Position numbers and translations under genes: made by a program. The notes under the pieces are model-generated. The model was not told the DNA's origin and ran no database searches. It saw nothing but the letters and a program-made list of their open reading frames with translations. Source: Bryum argenteum (Eukaryota > Streptophyta > Bryopsida > Bryales > Bryaceae). From it: DNA of 64,000 nucleotides. Where the stretch lies: assembly GCA_037043015.1 (NCBI GenBank), contig CM073321.1, forward strand, positions 34,574,101 through 34,638,100. The letters run 5' to 3'. The number at the start of each line of letters is the position of its first letter. The stretch's first letter is position 1. Positions 20,290 through 31,735 of the stretch are shown here, piece after piece.

Positions 20290-21210
20290 CTGAAAATGTC
20301 ATCAAATGTTTATGATGATGTCTGCAGTGATGTCTTAGAGCATGTTTATGAAGATGTCTAAAAAGATGTCTAATTGTGTTAATTGAATTCTATTTTGCAG
20401 GGTGGAACATGAGAGGTCGGGGTCCCCGTACGATGGTAAGGAAAGCTTAAAGAACACATGAACATAGAAGAAGTATGTCAAAGTAAGTGAGTTGCTGTTT
20501 TTCACAACTTCAGAGAGGCGGCAAAACACGATGTGAGGCCGCAAACAGATGTCTGCATGGATGTCTATGAAGTTGTCTTAAATGATGTCTTCAAGGATGT
20601 CTTCAGGGATGTCTTCAACGATGTCTGCCTGAATGTCTAAGCAAATGTCGGCAAGAATGTCTAACTGTATCGATATCTTGAGGTCATGATAAAAACTATA
20701 TCAACCTAGGTAGTGCAATTAAATGGAACTAAATCACAATTTTTTGCCTTTACAAACCTCTTGTTTAAATGCAGTCGATATTGACTTATTGAACATGTGC
20801 TGCGGCAGGAAATGCATATGAACGTAGAGGCATTGACAGCAAGCAATGGTAGTAAAGGGACATCGTGGAGGGACATCGTCTTTGAAGACATCCTATAAAA
20901 CATTTTGTGAAATATCACAAAAACCACCTCCAAAACATCCTCGCAAACATCTTTAAAACATCATATAAGACATCATATAATTTTTTTTGTAAGACCATAG
21001 AAAACATCCTATACACATTCTGCAAAGCATCATTTAAGACATTGTGCAATATGAAAAGTAATCACTACAATGTCTAAGAGGACGACTCCGACGACGTCCT
21101 TAGACTACTATACACATCATCGTAGACATTGTAAAATGTCTCATAAGACATTGTAAAAGGTCTCATTAGACATCCTTTTATGTTTTGTAAGACATCCTTA
21201 GATGTCTTTC
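20290..21210 (+). repeat. GATGTCT minisatellite, first block
   Basis: Dozens of degenerate GATGTCT words (GATGTCTTCAAGGATGTCTT and relatives) occur at about 12-24-bp spacing, switching to the complementary AGACATC orientation after about 20880. Near 20398 the sequence TTTTGCAGGGTGGAACATGA matches TTGCAGGGTGGGATGTGA near 49455, which looks like a splice acceptor plus exon start shared with the 46-50 kb copy. Confidence 0.75.
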
Positions 21211-21244
21211 AATGTCTTTTATGACCATTATTTCAATATAAAAG

Positions 21245-21480
21245 CAGTCAAAACTATGCTGACGTGGCATGCGACGTCGGATTTTCCCCGGTGCCACGTC
21301 TGATTTTCTCGGGTGCCACGTCAGATTTTCCCGAAACCACGTTGGATTCTGACGCCGCCACGTCACGATTCAATTGACCACAGAAAACTTCACATCAGGA
21401 TGAAATTCATCGTCATGTGGCACTGCCCGTCCACATGGCGCTGATGTGTCCTCCACGTGACCCACTTCTTACCTAAGTGG
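21245..21480 (+). repeat. CCACGTC block, copy 1
   Basis: Four to five tandem variants of GTGCCACGTCGGATTTTCCC, starting ATGCTGACGTGGCATG and ending CGCCGCCACGTCA. They are followed by CATGTGGCACTGCC. The same ordered set lies at 49650-50190. It marks one side of the GATGTCT repeat family. Confidence 0.8.
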
Positions 21481-23090
21481 GCTGGTCAAGCCGAGAACAG
21501 CCAACATCTTCAGTTGACGAAATTGATACCAATGTCAGGACTTCCGCAAGAAGAAGTGCCACTCTAGAAACTGCTTACCGAGATACACTCCACCAAGATG
21601 TCCACAAGGTGGACATCTGTGAACCACCGGTGTATGTATTGCCAGCATTTCGATAAACGCTGGTGCAAACTTACGAAACCACCAACGAGTTCATGTTCAC
21701 CCAACCCTCTAATCAGTAAGCGTAGCAAACCTGATCTGAAAGTTGTTGAGCGCAAATGCAGCTATTCAAAGTTGATTCTCTGGCTTTAATGCACTCCCAC
21801 TCCCAGACAGGAATTCTGCGGACTCTCCACCTGCTCAGTCTCCAAAACCTACATGAAAAGCACACGCGTTTCAAGAGCGGCACTTCAAGCGCGAGTACTG
21901 CTCCAGCTTGCTCCAGCAAAAAAAACACTCGAAAAGTGAAATGCAAAAGTAGAAGCAAAAACCCTGAATTGTGTTCAAAGCACAAACCCAAAACAGAAAA
22001 GGAAAAAAAAGCAAACACGAAGGAGCGAACAACGCACAGACGGAGCTCACAGAGGAGGAGCGTACAGCGCCCAAGACGGAGCTCACAGCGGAGGACGTGC
22101 AAAGCGGAGACAAAGAAGAATACAAAGAGGATCACGAAGAGGATCACGCGTCAGATATCTGTGTCAATTGTACATCGAAATTCTCATTCTAAAGGAGAGA
22201 AGTGAATCAATTAACACACGCTCATATATCAAATTTGTAGGATCCTGTAAAGCACCTCACAGTGGTCTGATTATCATATCCACCATCTCAGTGTTGGTGT
22301 TTTGTCGCTGCGAAATTGCTCAAGTCTCAAGCTTTGAATTCGATCACTATCCTTCCTCATAGCAGTTACTTTAACTTACTTAATTCCGCATTTCACGCTT
22401 TGACAATTCATTGCCCTCTCGATGGATGGATTGTCTGTTTTAGCTTAGAGTCCAGCTTGATTTCTGGAGATTTGATGTCGCGATTTTTTAAAAATTGAGA
22501 GATTTTTATAAAAATTTGCCATCTTTCCCCACTAGTTGACAGCTTCATGCACTTCATCGACCTTCTTGTTTTTAAAAACTATCATTGTTTATAGATCAAC
22601 GCGGAGATCTTAAGGCGATGATTAAAGAACGGAATTTAGATTTGTGCTCATATTGCAAGCTGGTGAAATTCTATTTCTGGATCTAGGGTTTTCCTGAAAG
22701 TGTTTGCGGTCTCGACAGTCTGAGCACAGAATGAACTCCATACATAGAGTTCCTCTTTACGAGATTGTTTTCAATTCAGAACGAATTGAGTTCTACAAAG
22801 TTTCTGTTTCGGAATATCTCAGACGACCACGCCACGCCTGTCTCTGAATTGAAAGAGCTCTTGTTTGGAATGTGGGCGTTGAAACAAGCTTGAGTCTTGT
22901 CTGGTGAAACGAAGTCCTGTTTTATCTGAGTGCATTTCTTTACTAAAATTGCTTGAGGTTGCAATAAGCACTGAGATAGCATCAGGTTGCAAGTTCTTTT
23001 GCATTTCAGATCAGCTTTTGCATTTCAAATCAGGTTGCAAGTTATTTTGCATGTTTGGATTTCTGCATTGAAGTTGCGCTTCTGCATTGA
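21481..23090. other. Unassigned region with low-complexity ORF
   Basis: No domain is recognised. A 149-codon frame at 21756-22205 on the plus strand is rich in Lys, Arg, Thr and Ser with internal RRSSQRR and KRITKRIT repeats; I regard it as probably non-coding. A frame at 21598-21789 holds CMYCQHFDKRWC, which is finger-like but isolated. The rest is AT-rich. Confidence 0.35.
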
Positions 23091-23102
23091 CATTGCTTGA
23101 GC

Positions 23103-23356
23103 TGTATTTATAGCGTGTTTTAGTTCAACCCAATTCAATAGCTGCGCATTGGTACAACTTAGGGTTTTGGCTCATTCATTCTTTTTTGTGCTTTGTCAGA
23201 AATTAGTGAGGGAACTCAGTGCGAAGTGCTGGATTCTTAGGTGTGGTGGAGAGAGTCGTAGTACACTCGATTAACGCTAGAGTTTTGAGGAACGGCTACT
23301 GTACTCACCGACAGCAGCCTGGACGCACATCCAGCCTTCACTTCGCAATCTTTCAG
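23103..23356 (+). promoter_or_regulatory. Probable promoter and 5' non-coding exon of the 27-34 kb gene
   Basis: A TATA-like TATTTATAG near 23105 is followed by a leader that ends CTTTCAG at 23356, directly before the donor GTGAGCTC. The coding part begins at 27158 immediately after an acceptor (GTGTGCGCAG). The pairing implies a 3.8-kb leader intron, 23357-27157, that contains the P2 tandem array and a solo LTR. Transcript data are not available. Confidence 0.4.
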
Positions 23357-23554
23357 GTGAGCTCCAAATTCTATTGGCTTTGTTTCGATTGAAGAAATCA
23401 TTCGAATTGATTGGGATTGTTGTTGAATACTAAAATCTACGCCGTATGTAGATAATGCTTCGTTTCACATGATTACCAGTATGCCAATGCACTGAATTGA
23501 TTGTAGGTAATGCTTTTAAGTAATGCTATTGTGATAAAAGAACCAGTATCCTAG

Positions 23555-23960
23555 GTCAATCGTAGAATCAACCTCTTAGATTTTCTGAAAGCCCGCCCAA
23601 AAAACTAGGTGTCCTCGGCATTTTAGAAATGAAATGCGCATCAGGAGGCTAAGTTTTCTGAACAGCCGCCCAGAAAACTAGCCGTCCTTGGTATTTCAGA
23701 AACAAAATGCGCGTCAGGAGGCTAAGTTTTCTAAACGGCCGCCAGATAATAAGCAGCCGTCGGCATGTTAAAGAAGAAATGCGCGTGAGGAGGCTAAGTT
23801 TTCTGAACAGCCGCCTAGAAAACTAGCTGTCCTCGGCATCTTAGAAATGAAATGCGCAAGTGAGGAGGCTAAGTTTTCTGAACGGCCGCCCAGAAAAGAA
23901 GCTGTCCTTCATAGTAGAAATGAAATGCGGATTTCAGGAGGCAAGGATATCTGATAATGC
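23555..23960 (+). repeat. 73-bp tandem repeat carrying the P2 palindrome
   Basis: About five units of 72-75 bp; CAGGAGGCTAAGTTTTCTG and close variants occur at 23642, 23715, 23787 and 23862. Each unit contains TTTTCTGAACGGCCGCCCAG(AAAA), an imperfect palindrome with core CGGCCG. Further single copies lie near 24040, 24125 and 24150. Confidence 0.9.
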
Positions 23961-24208
23961 TTCGTTTCACATGATTGCTAGTATGCCAATGCACTATTTT
24001 TCATGTGGGTTACAAAATGCATTAAGAATGAAGAGACTAAATATTCTAAATGGCCGTCCAGAAAAAATCTGTTCTCAATCTTTGTGTGAGAAACGATGCA
24101 GAAAGATTAGAAGAACTAAATTTCTAGAACGGCCGCCCACTAATTTCCTGAACGGCCGCCCAGAAAAACAATTGATTAACAGTTGTGGTTAACACATTTA
24201 GAGATTAT

Positions 24209-26743
24209 TGTGACACCAACTTCCTCATGCAAGGTAATTGGGCACACATGGGCCAAGGGGTGATGTGTTACTAGTTCCTTCCAAGCAATGGAATTCTCCA
24301 AATTCTCATGCAAACATGCGATGCTCCTTCAAATCTCAACAAAAGGTCCAAACACACAAGTAACCTCAATCCTCCCTATAAATTGCAATTCCATGAGTGA
24401 CTCAAGTTCCAAAACCCATCAAAATTGAGCCTAGGGAGCTACAATTGCATCCCTTGAGCCACTAGGGCATTGGGCTCAATTATGGGGTCAAATAGGACCT
24501 AAACTCAAGCAAAAGCCCCCAAAATACATCAAACTATACTACTACAGCACACTTTCTAAGCTCACAAAAATGGTAGATTCCATTGTAAACCTCCATTTCT
24601 TGGTTCCAAGGCAATCAAAACCCATACACATGCTCATAACTCATTTCTACAATGCAAGATACACTTAAATGAGATACTAGGGTTTCCTAGGAAAAAATTG
24701 GGCAGCGCTTCCGCGCTTGACCCAATACTTCCAAATTAAGCCCTAAATTCAGCAAATGAACAAAACTTTGAACAACAAGAACCTAGTGAAATTCGGGCAG
24801 CGCTTCCGCGCTATTCCCTTTACGTAGGCCCAAATTCAACACTCCCAAAACCACCACAGCAGTGCGATTACACAAACCCACACCACTAAGCAATTTACTA
24901 GTCAAGTCAAATCTTCAATTTAAGCAAAGACACAAAACATTCACTCATTCATACAAAACCCCACTATCTAAGCATCACAATCACCACACATACAATTGCA
25001 AATCCTTTTTGTTGGCAATGTAAATTACCATTTTTACTAATTGAGTTATCCAGCACTTTAGAAGTTACTGAAGAGTCCAACAAGATGAGGAAAAGAGCAA
25101 GAATTGAAGGACCAGAGAAAGGAGGACTCCCTCTCATGGATCAGAGCAATGCTGCAAGGAATGGCGGCCAACGTCGACACTGGCCTGAAGACCGGTCCCG
25201 ATGTCGGCGTCGATGCTGTCCGACACGTTGATGCCGTCCAGCGTCTGCCGTGTCTGCCGTGGAGGCCGGAGTAGAATCGGCCCTCCTCACTCGTCGTTGA
25301 TTGGCCCTCGTGGTCACCTTGCCGGTGCTGGTTGCTGTGAATCACGTGCTCCTGGCCGATCCAATCGGCTGGTCTACCGGCAGGCTGATCGCCGATCTCG
25401 TCGAAGCTGCCGTTGTGAATGTCTGCTCGGTGTTAACCTCCGTCGCTGCGGCTTCCGACTCCTTGCCTCCTCGTTGTTGTCATGATCGCGATGCTGCTCC
25501 TGCCCGGGCCCTGGCGAGGCTCACCGAGGTCTTTGCCGCGGCGAGCTCTCTCCGGGCCGTCAATCTTGGCGTCGTGGCCGATGCCGGCCGACACACCAGT
25601 GCGGCCCGGCGGCTCGGTGTAGTTGGAAACGGACGTCCGCCTGCCGAGTTGGCTTCGCCGGTTCGATATTCCTTGGCGCGGCAATCACGCGCCTGCTGCC
25701 GTGTAAACCCCGCCCCCGATCTGCTTGAACCTCCGAGTTTGTCGCAGCTCGCTGGTGTCGGTTGATCTGCCGGTTGTGTCGTCCCTTCCGTCGTGCCGCC
25801 TCACCGAGCTTCCTCGCTAAACTACGACGACGATACCGGATCTACCGAGCCGGGATTCATGGCCGGCCCTTCGTTGCGGAGTCATCCGCCCACCTCCGAC
25901 CTCCGGCAAGTTCGTCTCCTTCCTCGTCGGCCGCCGGTTCCCCGACGTGATCTTTGGCCACGGGTGACGCTGCCTCGGCGTTGGTTCCGCAACCTCGCAG
26001 CCAGATCTACCGGCCACACCTCCGACTGAATCTGAGTTGCACCAGGGAACCTCCAATCCTGCAGCCTCACTCTCCTTACCAATGCACACTCCCACCAAAA
26101 GAACACAACCTAATTTCGTGGAATTTTTTCCACTACTTGAACACAACTAGGGTTTCTTCACCCCAACACTAGCTAGAACTCATGAATTCGCGACAACAAC
26201 CCAGATCTCACAAAAAATTGCTTCACAAAACACACACACACAAAAACTAGCCTAACGGCCCCTCCTCTCACTCTCCCCTCCCTGGCTGATCCAGGGAGGT
26301 TGAAGCAAAAAGCTTCATCCGTCCAGTTGGGCAGATTTCATCCGTCCAGTTGGGCAGATTTCATCCGTCCAGTTGGACGGAATTCTATCCCTAGTTTTTT
26401 CCTAAACAATTAGACAAGACAAAGGCACCAAACTTCACATTAGGGGTTTTGTAGAGGGTAAGGGCAAAATGGGGCAACCCGACCCCTACTTAGGAATACG
26501 TAATCGCTAAAACATCCTAAAAACTCGCCATTTAATATATTGGCGTTCATCAAAAATACCGATTTGGTATAAATTAGAGCAAGAACGACCGCTTGTGCCA
26601 AAACCCCCTTTGAGACCACGGGTATTCCGTGAATCCACGAAATGAGCTAAAAAGTCTAATTAAACCATGGAAACCTGACAATTACGCGCTAAACCTTGCG
26701 GGGAATGTATTCCCGCTAGAGTGAACCGTTTCGCGGGTTCACA
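24209..26743 (+). mobile_element. Solo-LTR-like element with ATTAT target duplication
   Basis: The sequence starts TGTGACACC and ends TTCACA, giving TG...CA termini. It is flanked on both sides by the 5-bp duplication ATTAT (24204-24208 and 26744-26748). It shares ordered landmarks with 5563-6545 and, in reverse, with 31736-33685: CCTTCCAAGCAATGGA, GGGCAGCGCTTCCGCGCT and a GTGAACCGTTTCG end. The centre (25.1-26.05 kb) is GC-rich and opens spurious ORFs. Three tandem CATCCGTCCAGTTGG words lie at about 26320-26380. No internal genes are present, so it is a solo LTR or terminal-repeat derivative, about 2.5 kb long. The intact target duplication suggests moderate age. Confidence 0.7.
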
Positions 26744-26764
26744 ATTATGTAAAGACTTCTTTCT

Positions 26765-27095
26765 CTAAAGTGCCGCCCAGAAAAAACAGTCAATACCTAT
26801 TCGTCTGCAACTACTAATTATTGTCTATCGAAACATGTATCGTATTTCTGAACTACCGCCCAGAAAAAACAAGGGGCAGGGCCGTTCAGAACTAATCGCT
26901 ACAAAATCCACAGAAGGTGTTGCAGTTTGTCTAGAACAAAAGAACGACCTTTGAAGTCGAACAAAACTTGGGTATGACATTCCAAACATGCTAGATATTT
27001 CTAAACGGTCGTCCAGAAATAGACAGTGGAAGATAACGACTTGTACTAAGGCTGTCTACTTAAGGTAGTAAAAATAAATCTGGACGGCTATCCAG
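26765..27095. repeat. Scattered P2 palindromes in the leader intron
   Basis: Copies or half-copies of the P2 motif lie near 26770, 26848, 26880, 27000 and 27078 (for example TTTCTAAACGGTCGTCCAGAAA split around its centre). The last ends about 60 bp before the translation start. Confidence 0.75.
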
Positions 27096-27157
27096 ATTTA
27101 TTTAATCTCTGCGCTTCATCTTTATAACATAAGTGTGTACGTTTGAAGTGTGCGCAG

Positions 27158-29071
27158 ATGGAGTCTTTTAATGAATCCGCGCCACCTCTAGTCGGATACC
27201 TTAAAAAAGATGAGTTAGATCTAGGACGATGGAATGAACTTTTAGAAACGAAGGTTCCATTGCGTCTTGTATCCAAGAACAGTACCTGGTTCGTCGAAGT
27301 GCATGATGGAGATGGATCTCCCTACTTCACTCTTTGCCTTGGCTTTAAAACCGCATCGGGGTCTCATAAGTGGCGACAACTCAAAATGATCACAGTGATA
27401 GGAATGTATCCCCGCGAAGGTCACGTCTTCCTCAACGTTGTTAACATGGATGTAGGAGTCTGTGGTTGCATCATTCTCTATCCCGAAGACTGTGCAGAAT
27501 TTGACGTGTACTACCTACAGAAATCCTCAAGGCTACTGAAGGATTCAGGCTACAGAACATCTTGCGAAGTATTCCTCCAAAATAAATTCGAGCCAATCAA
27601 CCCAGGCGATTGCTTGCAGACGTACCAGGAACTACGTGTCTTCATCAACAACGACTTCAAGACTGCTAAGGGGGTAATCACGAAAGCGGCAGAGCTGCAG
27701 GCGAAGCGCATGCAGAGGAACTCTGGTATGCCTGCACATCCGCCCAGTGATTCTACTCCTGCCTCCACATCCAAGGGCAAGGAGGTTGTGCCTCCGTCAC
27801 CGCGATCCACATCCAGTAGAGCAACGGACCAGCAAAGAACTCCTGCTCCGACAATGGACACTCCGTCCACGCCCGTCGAAGCAAGGCAGTCCATTGGATC
27901 TGCCCGTAATCCGCCCACGACGCCATCCAGTACGCATTCTGCAGGAAATCGTAGCCGCCCTCCTGCTCGATCTGCTTTACCCGGAGCTGGTACAATGCCC
28001 CCACCGCGTTCCGTATTTCAGAGATACGACGGTGTGGCCGACAGTGTCTCAAACGAGCGCGACGGTGGAGAGGACGTCGGAACTCAGGGCACGCAGTCAA
28101 CTGCTGCCGCCCCCACCCGTAAAAGGGTCCGTGACACGGTAAAGGCCTCAAAGAAGAATCCCAAGAAGAAGGAGGCGACTGAAGCGGAGAGAGGGCAGTC
28201 CAACGAGGCAACGGAAGAGCCATTGCGGGAAGCTAGCGAGGAACCTGCAACTGAAATCCCCGAAGAACTCGTGACGGTCATCGACGAGGCAACCGCTTCG
28301 ATTACCGCGGTGAAGAAGACCTCGGTGGAGACGTATGCGAGCGGTGGCAGATGGAGCGAGTATCCAGACACGCTTCCATTCAACCCGGACATGGTGCCGG
28401 ATAAGTTGTCCGTGAAGATGAAGACGAAGAAGAAGGCTGCGGACAAGGCAGAAGAGCTTATACTGTACGAGGAGCTCCAAAGACATGTAACGACAAACTT
28501 AATGTTCAAGAAAAATGCCGAGTACATGTACATCTTTGGTCAAGGGCGGTACTTCCAGCTAGAGGTCGGGGACATGGAAAAATCTGATCCAAAGTCCGGG
28601 AGGATCTACAGGCCTTTGGAGCAAGCAGGCATTACTGCAGTCCTGAAGAACATGGTCACTCTGCAATTCAACAAGCAGATTCTGACTGTGATGCCAAACA
28701 CATCAACGAGGCCTAAGAGCTGGATGGACTGCGTAAGAGCAGGTTCATTTTGGATCATCAACGGCCAACACACTTTGGCAGCGGCTAAACTTATCATTGA
28801 CGGGAAGATCAAAGTCAGTGATAAGAGAATCAAGCACCGGCTGAGGATATGGACGTGCGAGATAGTGTGGTCGGATAACCCATCACACTTGCACACGCTG
28901 TCGTACAAATGCAACGACGGCCACGACGAGCAACCATACCTTACGTCCGCTCCTGCAACTGTAATGCACCTCCGCGAAATCTGGAGCAACCATCTCCGAC
29001 CCAAGATGTGCAGAAAGAACATGAAGTACGCCAAGGAATCGGAAGAAGAAGCGCAGCATCTGACATATGAG
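27158..29071 (+). CDS. Exon 1: N-terminal domain and ParB/Srx-like GQHT domain
   Basis: It starts at the ATG at 27158, directly after an acceptor; the open frame extends a few codons upstream but has no better ATG. Residues 1-195 are a compact unknown domain (PPLVGYLKKDELDLGRW). Residues 200-400 are a Pro/Ser/Thr-rich, then Lys/Glu-rich, disordered linker. Residues about 410-638 form a second domain with GSFWIINGQHTLAAAKLII near 529-547. The GQHT segment resembles the DGQHR/GGQHR motif of ParB-like and DndB-like folds. That is a motif-level resemblance only. The exon ends TATGAG before GTACG. It is uninterrupted for 638 codons. Confidence 0.65.
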
Positions 29072-29330
29072 GTACGAATGCTGTCAACATATTTCTTTAG
29101 CCCTAACATGAAATGTTTCTGGGCAGCCGTCCAAAACTATTTCTCCTTTAACTGCAACCTCAAGCTCTAACATGAAATGTTTCTGGGTGGCCGTCCAGAA
29201 CTATTTCTTCGTTAACTGCTTATTAGAGAAGTACCCTAGCTGACACAATTAGAACGCTTCTGAGTTAGCCTGCAGTAGCGTGTGTTTACCATCCAGTGCC
29301 TTCAGCGCTCTGACATGTGAATGTGTGCAG

Positions 29331-30724
29331 CGCTTCAAAGAGCAGACCATCGAGACTTTGGAGTCCGCTAGAAATGCCAAGAACAAGAAGGGGGAGATGC
29401 AGCACATCGTCTTGAATAGCCTTGGAGAGATTCGGCTCGTGATGTCATCGAATGCGGTGTATGCCAAGTGGGTTCAGGTCTTCTCGAAGTACCAGACACT
29501 TCAACTCCACGATCCTGACACGAAGCAGCCGCTGAAGGATCTGCGGGACGACAGGGAAAAAAAGATCAAGTACCCGCACTTCGAGATCTCCTCGACGTTC
29601 TTGAGACCCCTTGTAGGTCTCGATGATTCACAACTCGAACTACTTGCGGACCACATCCTGGCGGATGATCCGAAGGTCTACCTTGGGATAATGAGGCAGC
29701 AATTTCCAAAGAACTGGACCCGGGCCCAACGGATGCAATCGTGGATCGAGAGGAAGAAGTTCAAAGTTGTGATTATCAAGATCGTGATGGGTATGGTCAT
29801 GAAGAACAAGTACTCGAAGGTGAATAAGTCATCCCCAATGACGCCTTTGTTCTACAATTCTGGTGGGTAGCGAGGAAGTACCTCAACGTCAGGACATTCC
29901 ACGTCAACCATGCCATGCGCGTTGTTGGAAAGGACTGGCTGAAGATTCAGATCACCAAGGGAATAACAAGACCCCCCTCCCTCCGGCAAGCGAGAGCGTG
30001 GTAAGGATGATGCTGAACAACCGGGTGCGTCACATGATCACTTTGCGGGCAGCGGACCACTCCTTGAGGATATAGAAGAGCAATTAGCGGATGTTCTCCA
30101 ACAATCACTTCTGCTGGCGTGGGGGCAAAGTATTTTTGTACGACCAAGGCCCGCCACTGTCAACATGTGCAAGGTTGGCATCCTCGACTTCAAGATGCTG
30201 CCGAGTCTCGGAGAAGAGGTATCCTTGCAACAAGGATACAATGTGTACTTGAGCAGCTTGGTCGATCTCCTCTCGTCACACTTCGATGAAGTCGCCACTT
30301 GGATGTTGATCTATTCGCGATTAACCAAGGACTCTGTAAAGCGGATCGTATCCAAGTACTTCCCCAACCAAACAGTTCAGACGAGAGTACAGTACAAGGC
30401 CGGCAAGGACGAGCCTCCTCGGAATACGAAAGAGGAGATCCGGATCCTATACGTCCAGACCGTGGATAGGAGTATTGTGACGTGCGAGCAAATGGTGGAG
30501 GAGGAAGATATTACCGAAATCCCTTGGTTGAATGAGCCAGACTCAGAAGTGGAACTACTGGACGACACCGCCGACAACATCGAGACGTATCGCAGCGATC
30601 TTTGGCCTTTTGTTGCGAGGTGCGAATTGAGGACGGAAATGTACATTCTTGGACAAATACTACAGACCCCAGTGGATCGGTGTTGCTCCACTTCTGCGAG
30701 CTCAAAGCATTGACGGCATGCGCG
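29331..30724 (+). pseudogene. Exon 2, interrupted helical region
   Basis: It begins RFKEQTIETLESARNAK after GTGTGCAG. The open stretch to 29870 is followed by two compensating frame shifts at C-runs. Protein sense continues as WWVARKYLNVRTFHVNHAMR in a shifted frame, then VGILDFKMLPSLGEEVSLQ. Another shift near 30.63 kb precedes SVLLHFCELKALTACA and the donor GTAAGT at 30725. Blocks such as YPHFEISSTFLRPLVGLDD look conserved, but no named family is evident. Confidence 0.5.
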
Positions 30725-30982
30725 GTAAGTGCCTCCTTACCATTGATGTGAATTTCCTTCACTACCACGCTTATTTCTGGGCGGCCGCCCATAAACATTC
30801 GTCCCTCGCTGTTGGGCACTGCATAGCTGTTTGATTCAGTTGTATGCACGCAACTTATCCCCTTGCATTCTCTATCCCACTATTTTTCTAAACGACCGCC
30901 CAGAAACATTCGATCATCGCTTTCAGTCAAATGTTTGCGCTGATGACTATATGTTCTCACTCATTTCTGCGGCTATTTACAG

Positions 30983-31735
30983 ATGCTTTGCAAGTCCAAG
31001 ACTAAGGAATTGGGTCCCAGGAGCCAACTCCTCTGGAGCCACTCGTGGAGCGAGTAATGACATCCAATGCCCTTGTGATGGACGCAACTTTGGATGCTCT
31101 GGAGGTGGCCGTGGTACAACGGGATCCTGCTCGTACTGTCGATTCCATTGCAGAAGTCGTTCTTGCCGCCGTTAAAAATTACATCAAGATGTTAGAGGAG
31201 CGGGTCAAGGTGGCAGAGGAGAAGCTGGCTGCAAAATGTGCGGATAGCCGCGGAACCGCGTCCAAGACTGTCATTGATCTGGATGCCGTGGACGAACCTT
31301 CGCTCGAGAGCAGGATTCAGCTGCGACAGGACTTTCACGCTCACGACAGGGAAATCGTCCTGGAGGAGATAAGTCGGGCTAAGCTTCCCGAGAGCTCGTC
31401 TTTGGCATCGAAGCCCAACGTCAAGCTGCAGGTCGATGTGATTGCGGCCACGCTAAAGAAGCTGGGAGCACAGGAGGCCACGAAGTACATCGAGGTCTAC
31501 AGCACCCTCGACGTGGTGATAAAGAAACACGAGGAAGAGAAGATGGACATGAATAAGAAAATGGAGGACATGATGGATAGTATAAAAAAGGACATGCAAG
31601 CCATGATGGAGAGTGTGAAGATGGCACAAGCAATGACTTTTGCTGCTTCTTACGGCTACCCACCTGGCGTGTACCCGACAATGCCAGCTTTTGCCTGTAT
31701 GATCACTCCTGCTGGGATGATCCCTGCTCCAGGGA
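30983..31735 (+). pseudogene. Exon 3: coiled coil and Pro-Gly-Met tail
   Basis: It begins after TATTTACAG. One frame shift near 31.02 kb separates the first codons from the main frame. The main frame contains VKNYIKMLEERVKVAEEKL, a coil, then KKHEEEKMDMNKKMEDMMDS, a Met-rich coil, and a tail of ITPAGMIPAPGM repeats. An LTR-like element interrupts the tail, and the same frame with the same repeats resumes at 33686 (GMIPPPGMVLPQAM). Confidence 0.55.

Noticed and set aside
21756-22205. A 149-codon basic, Ser/Arg-rich ORF
   Set aside because: Low-complexity repeats and no conserved block; kept only as a remark in the spacer entry.
25058-26172. GC-rich ORFs including a 154-codon plus-strand frame
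   Set aside because: Same reason: GC-rich centre of a solo-LTR-like element, no domain, and the longest frame has no ATG start.
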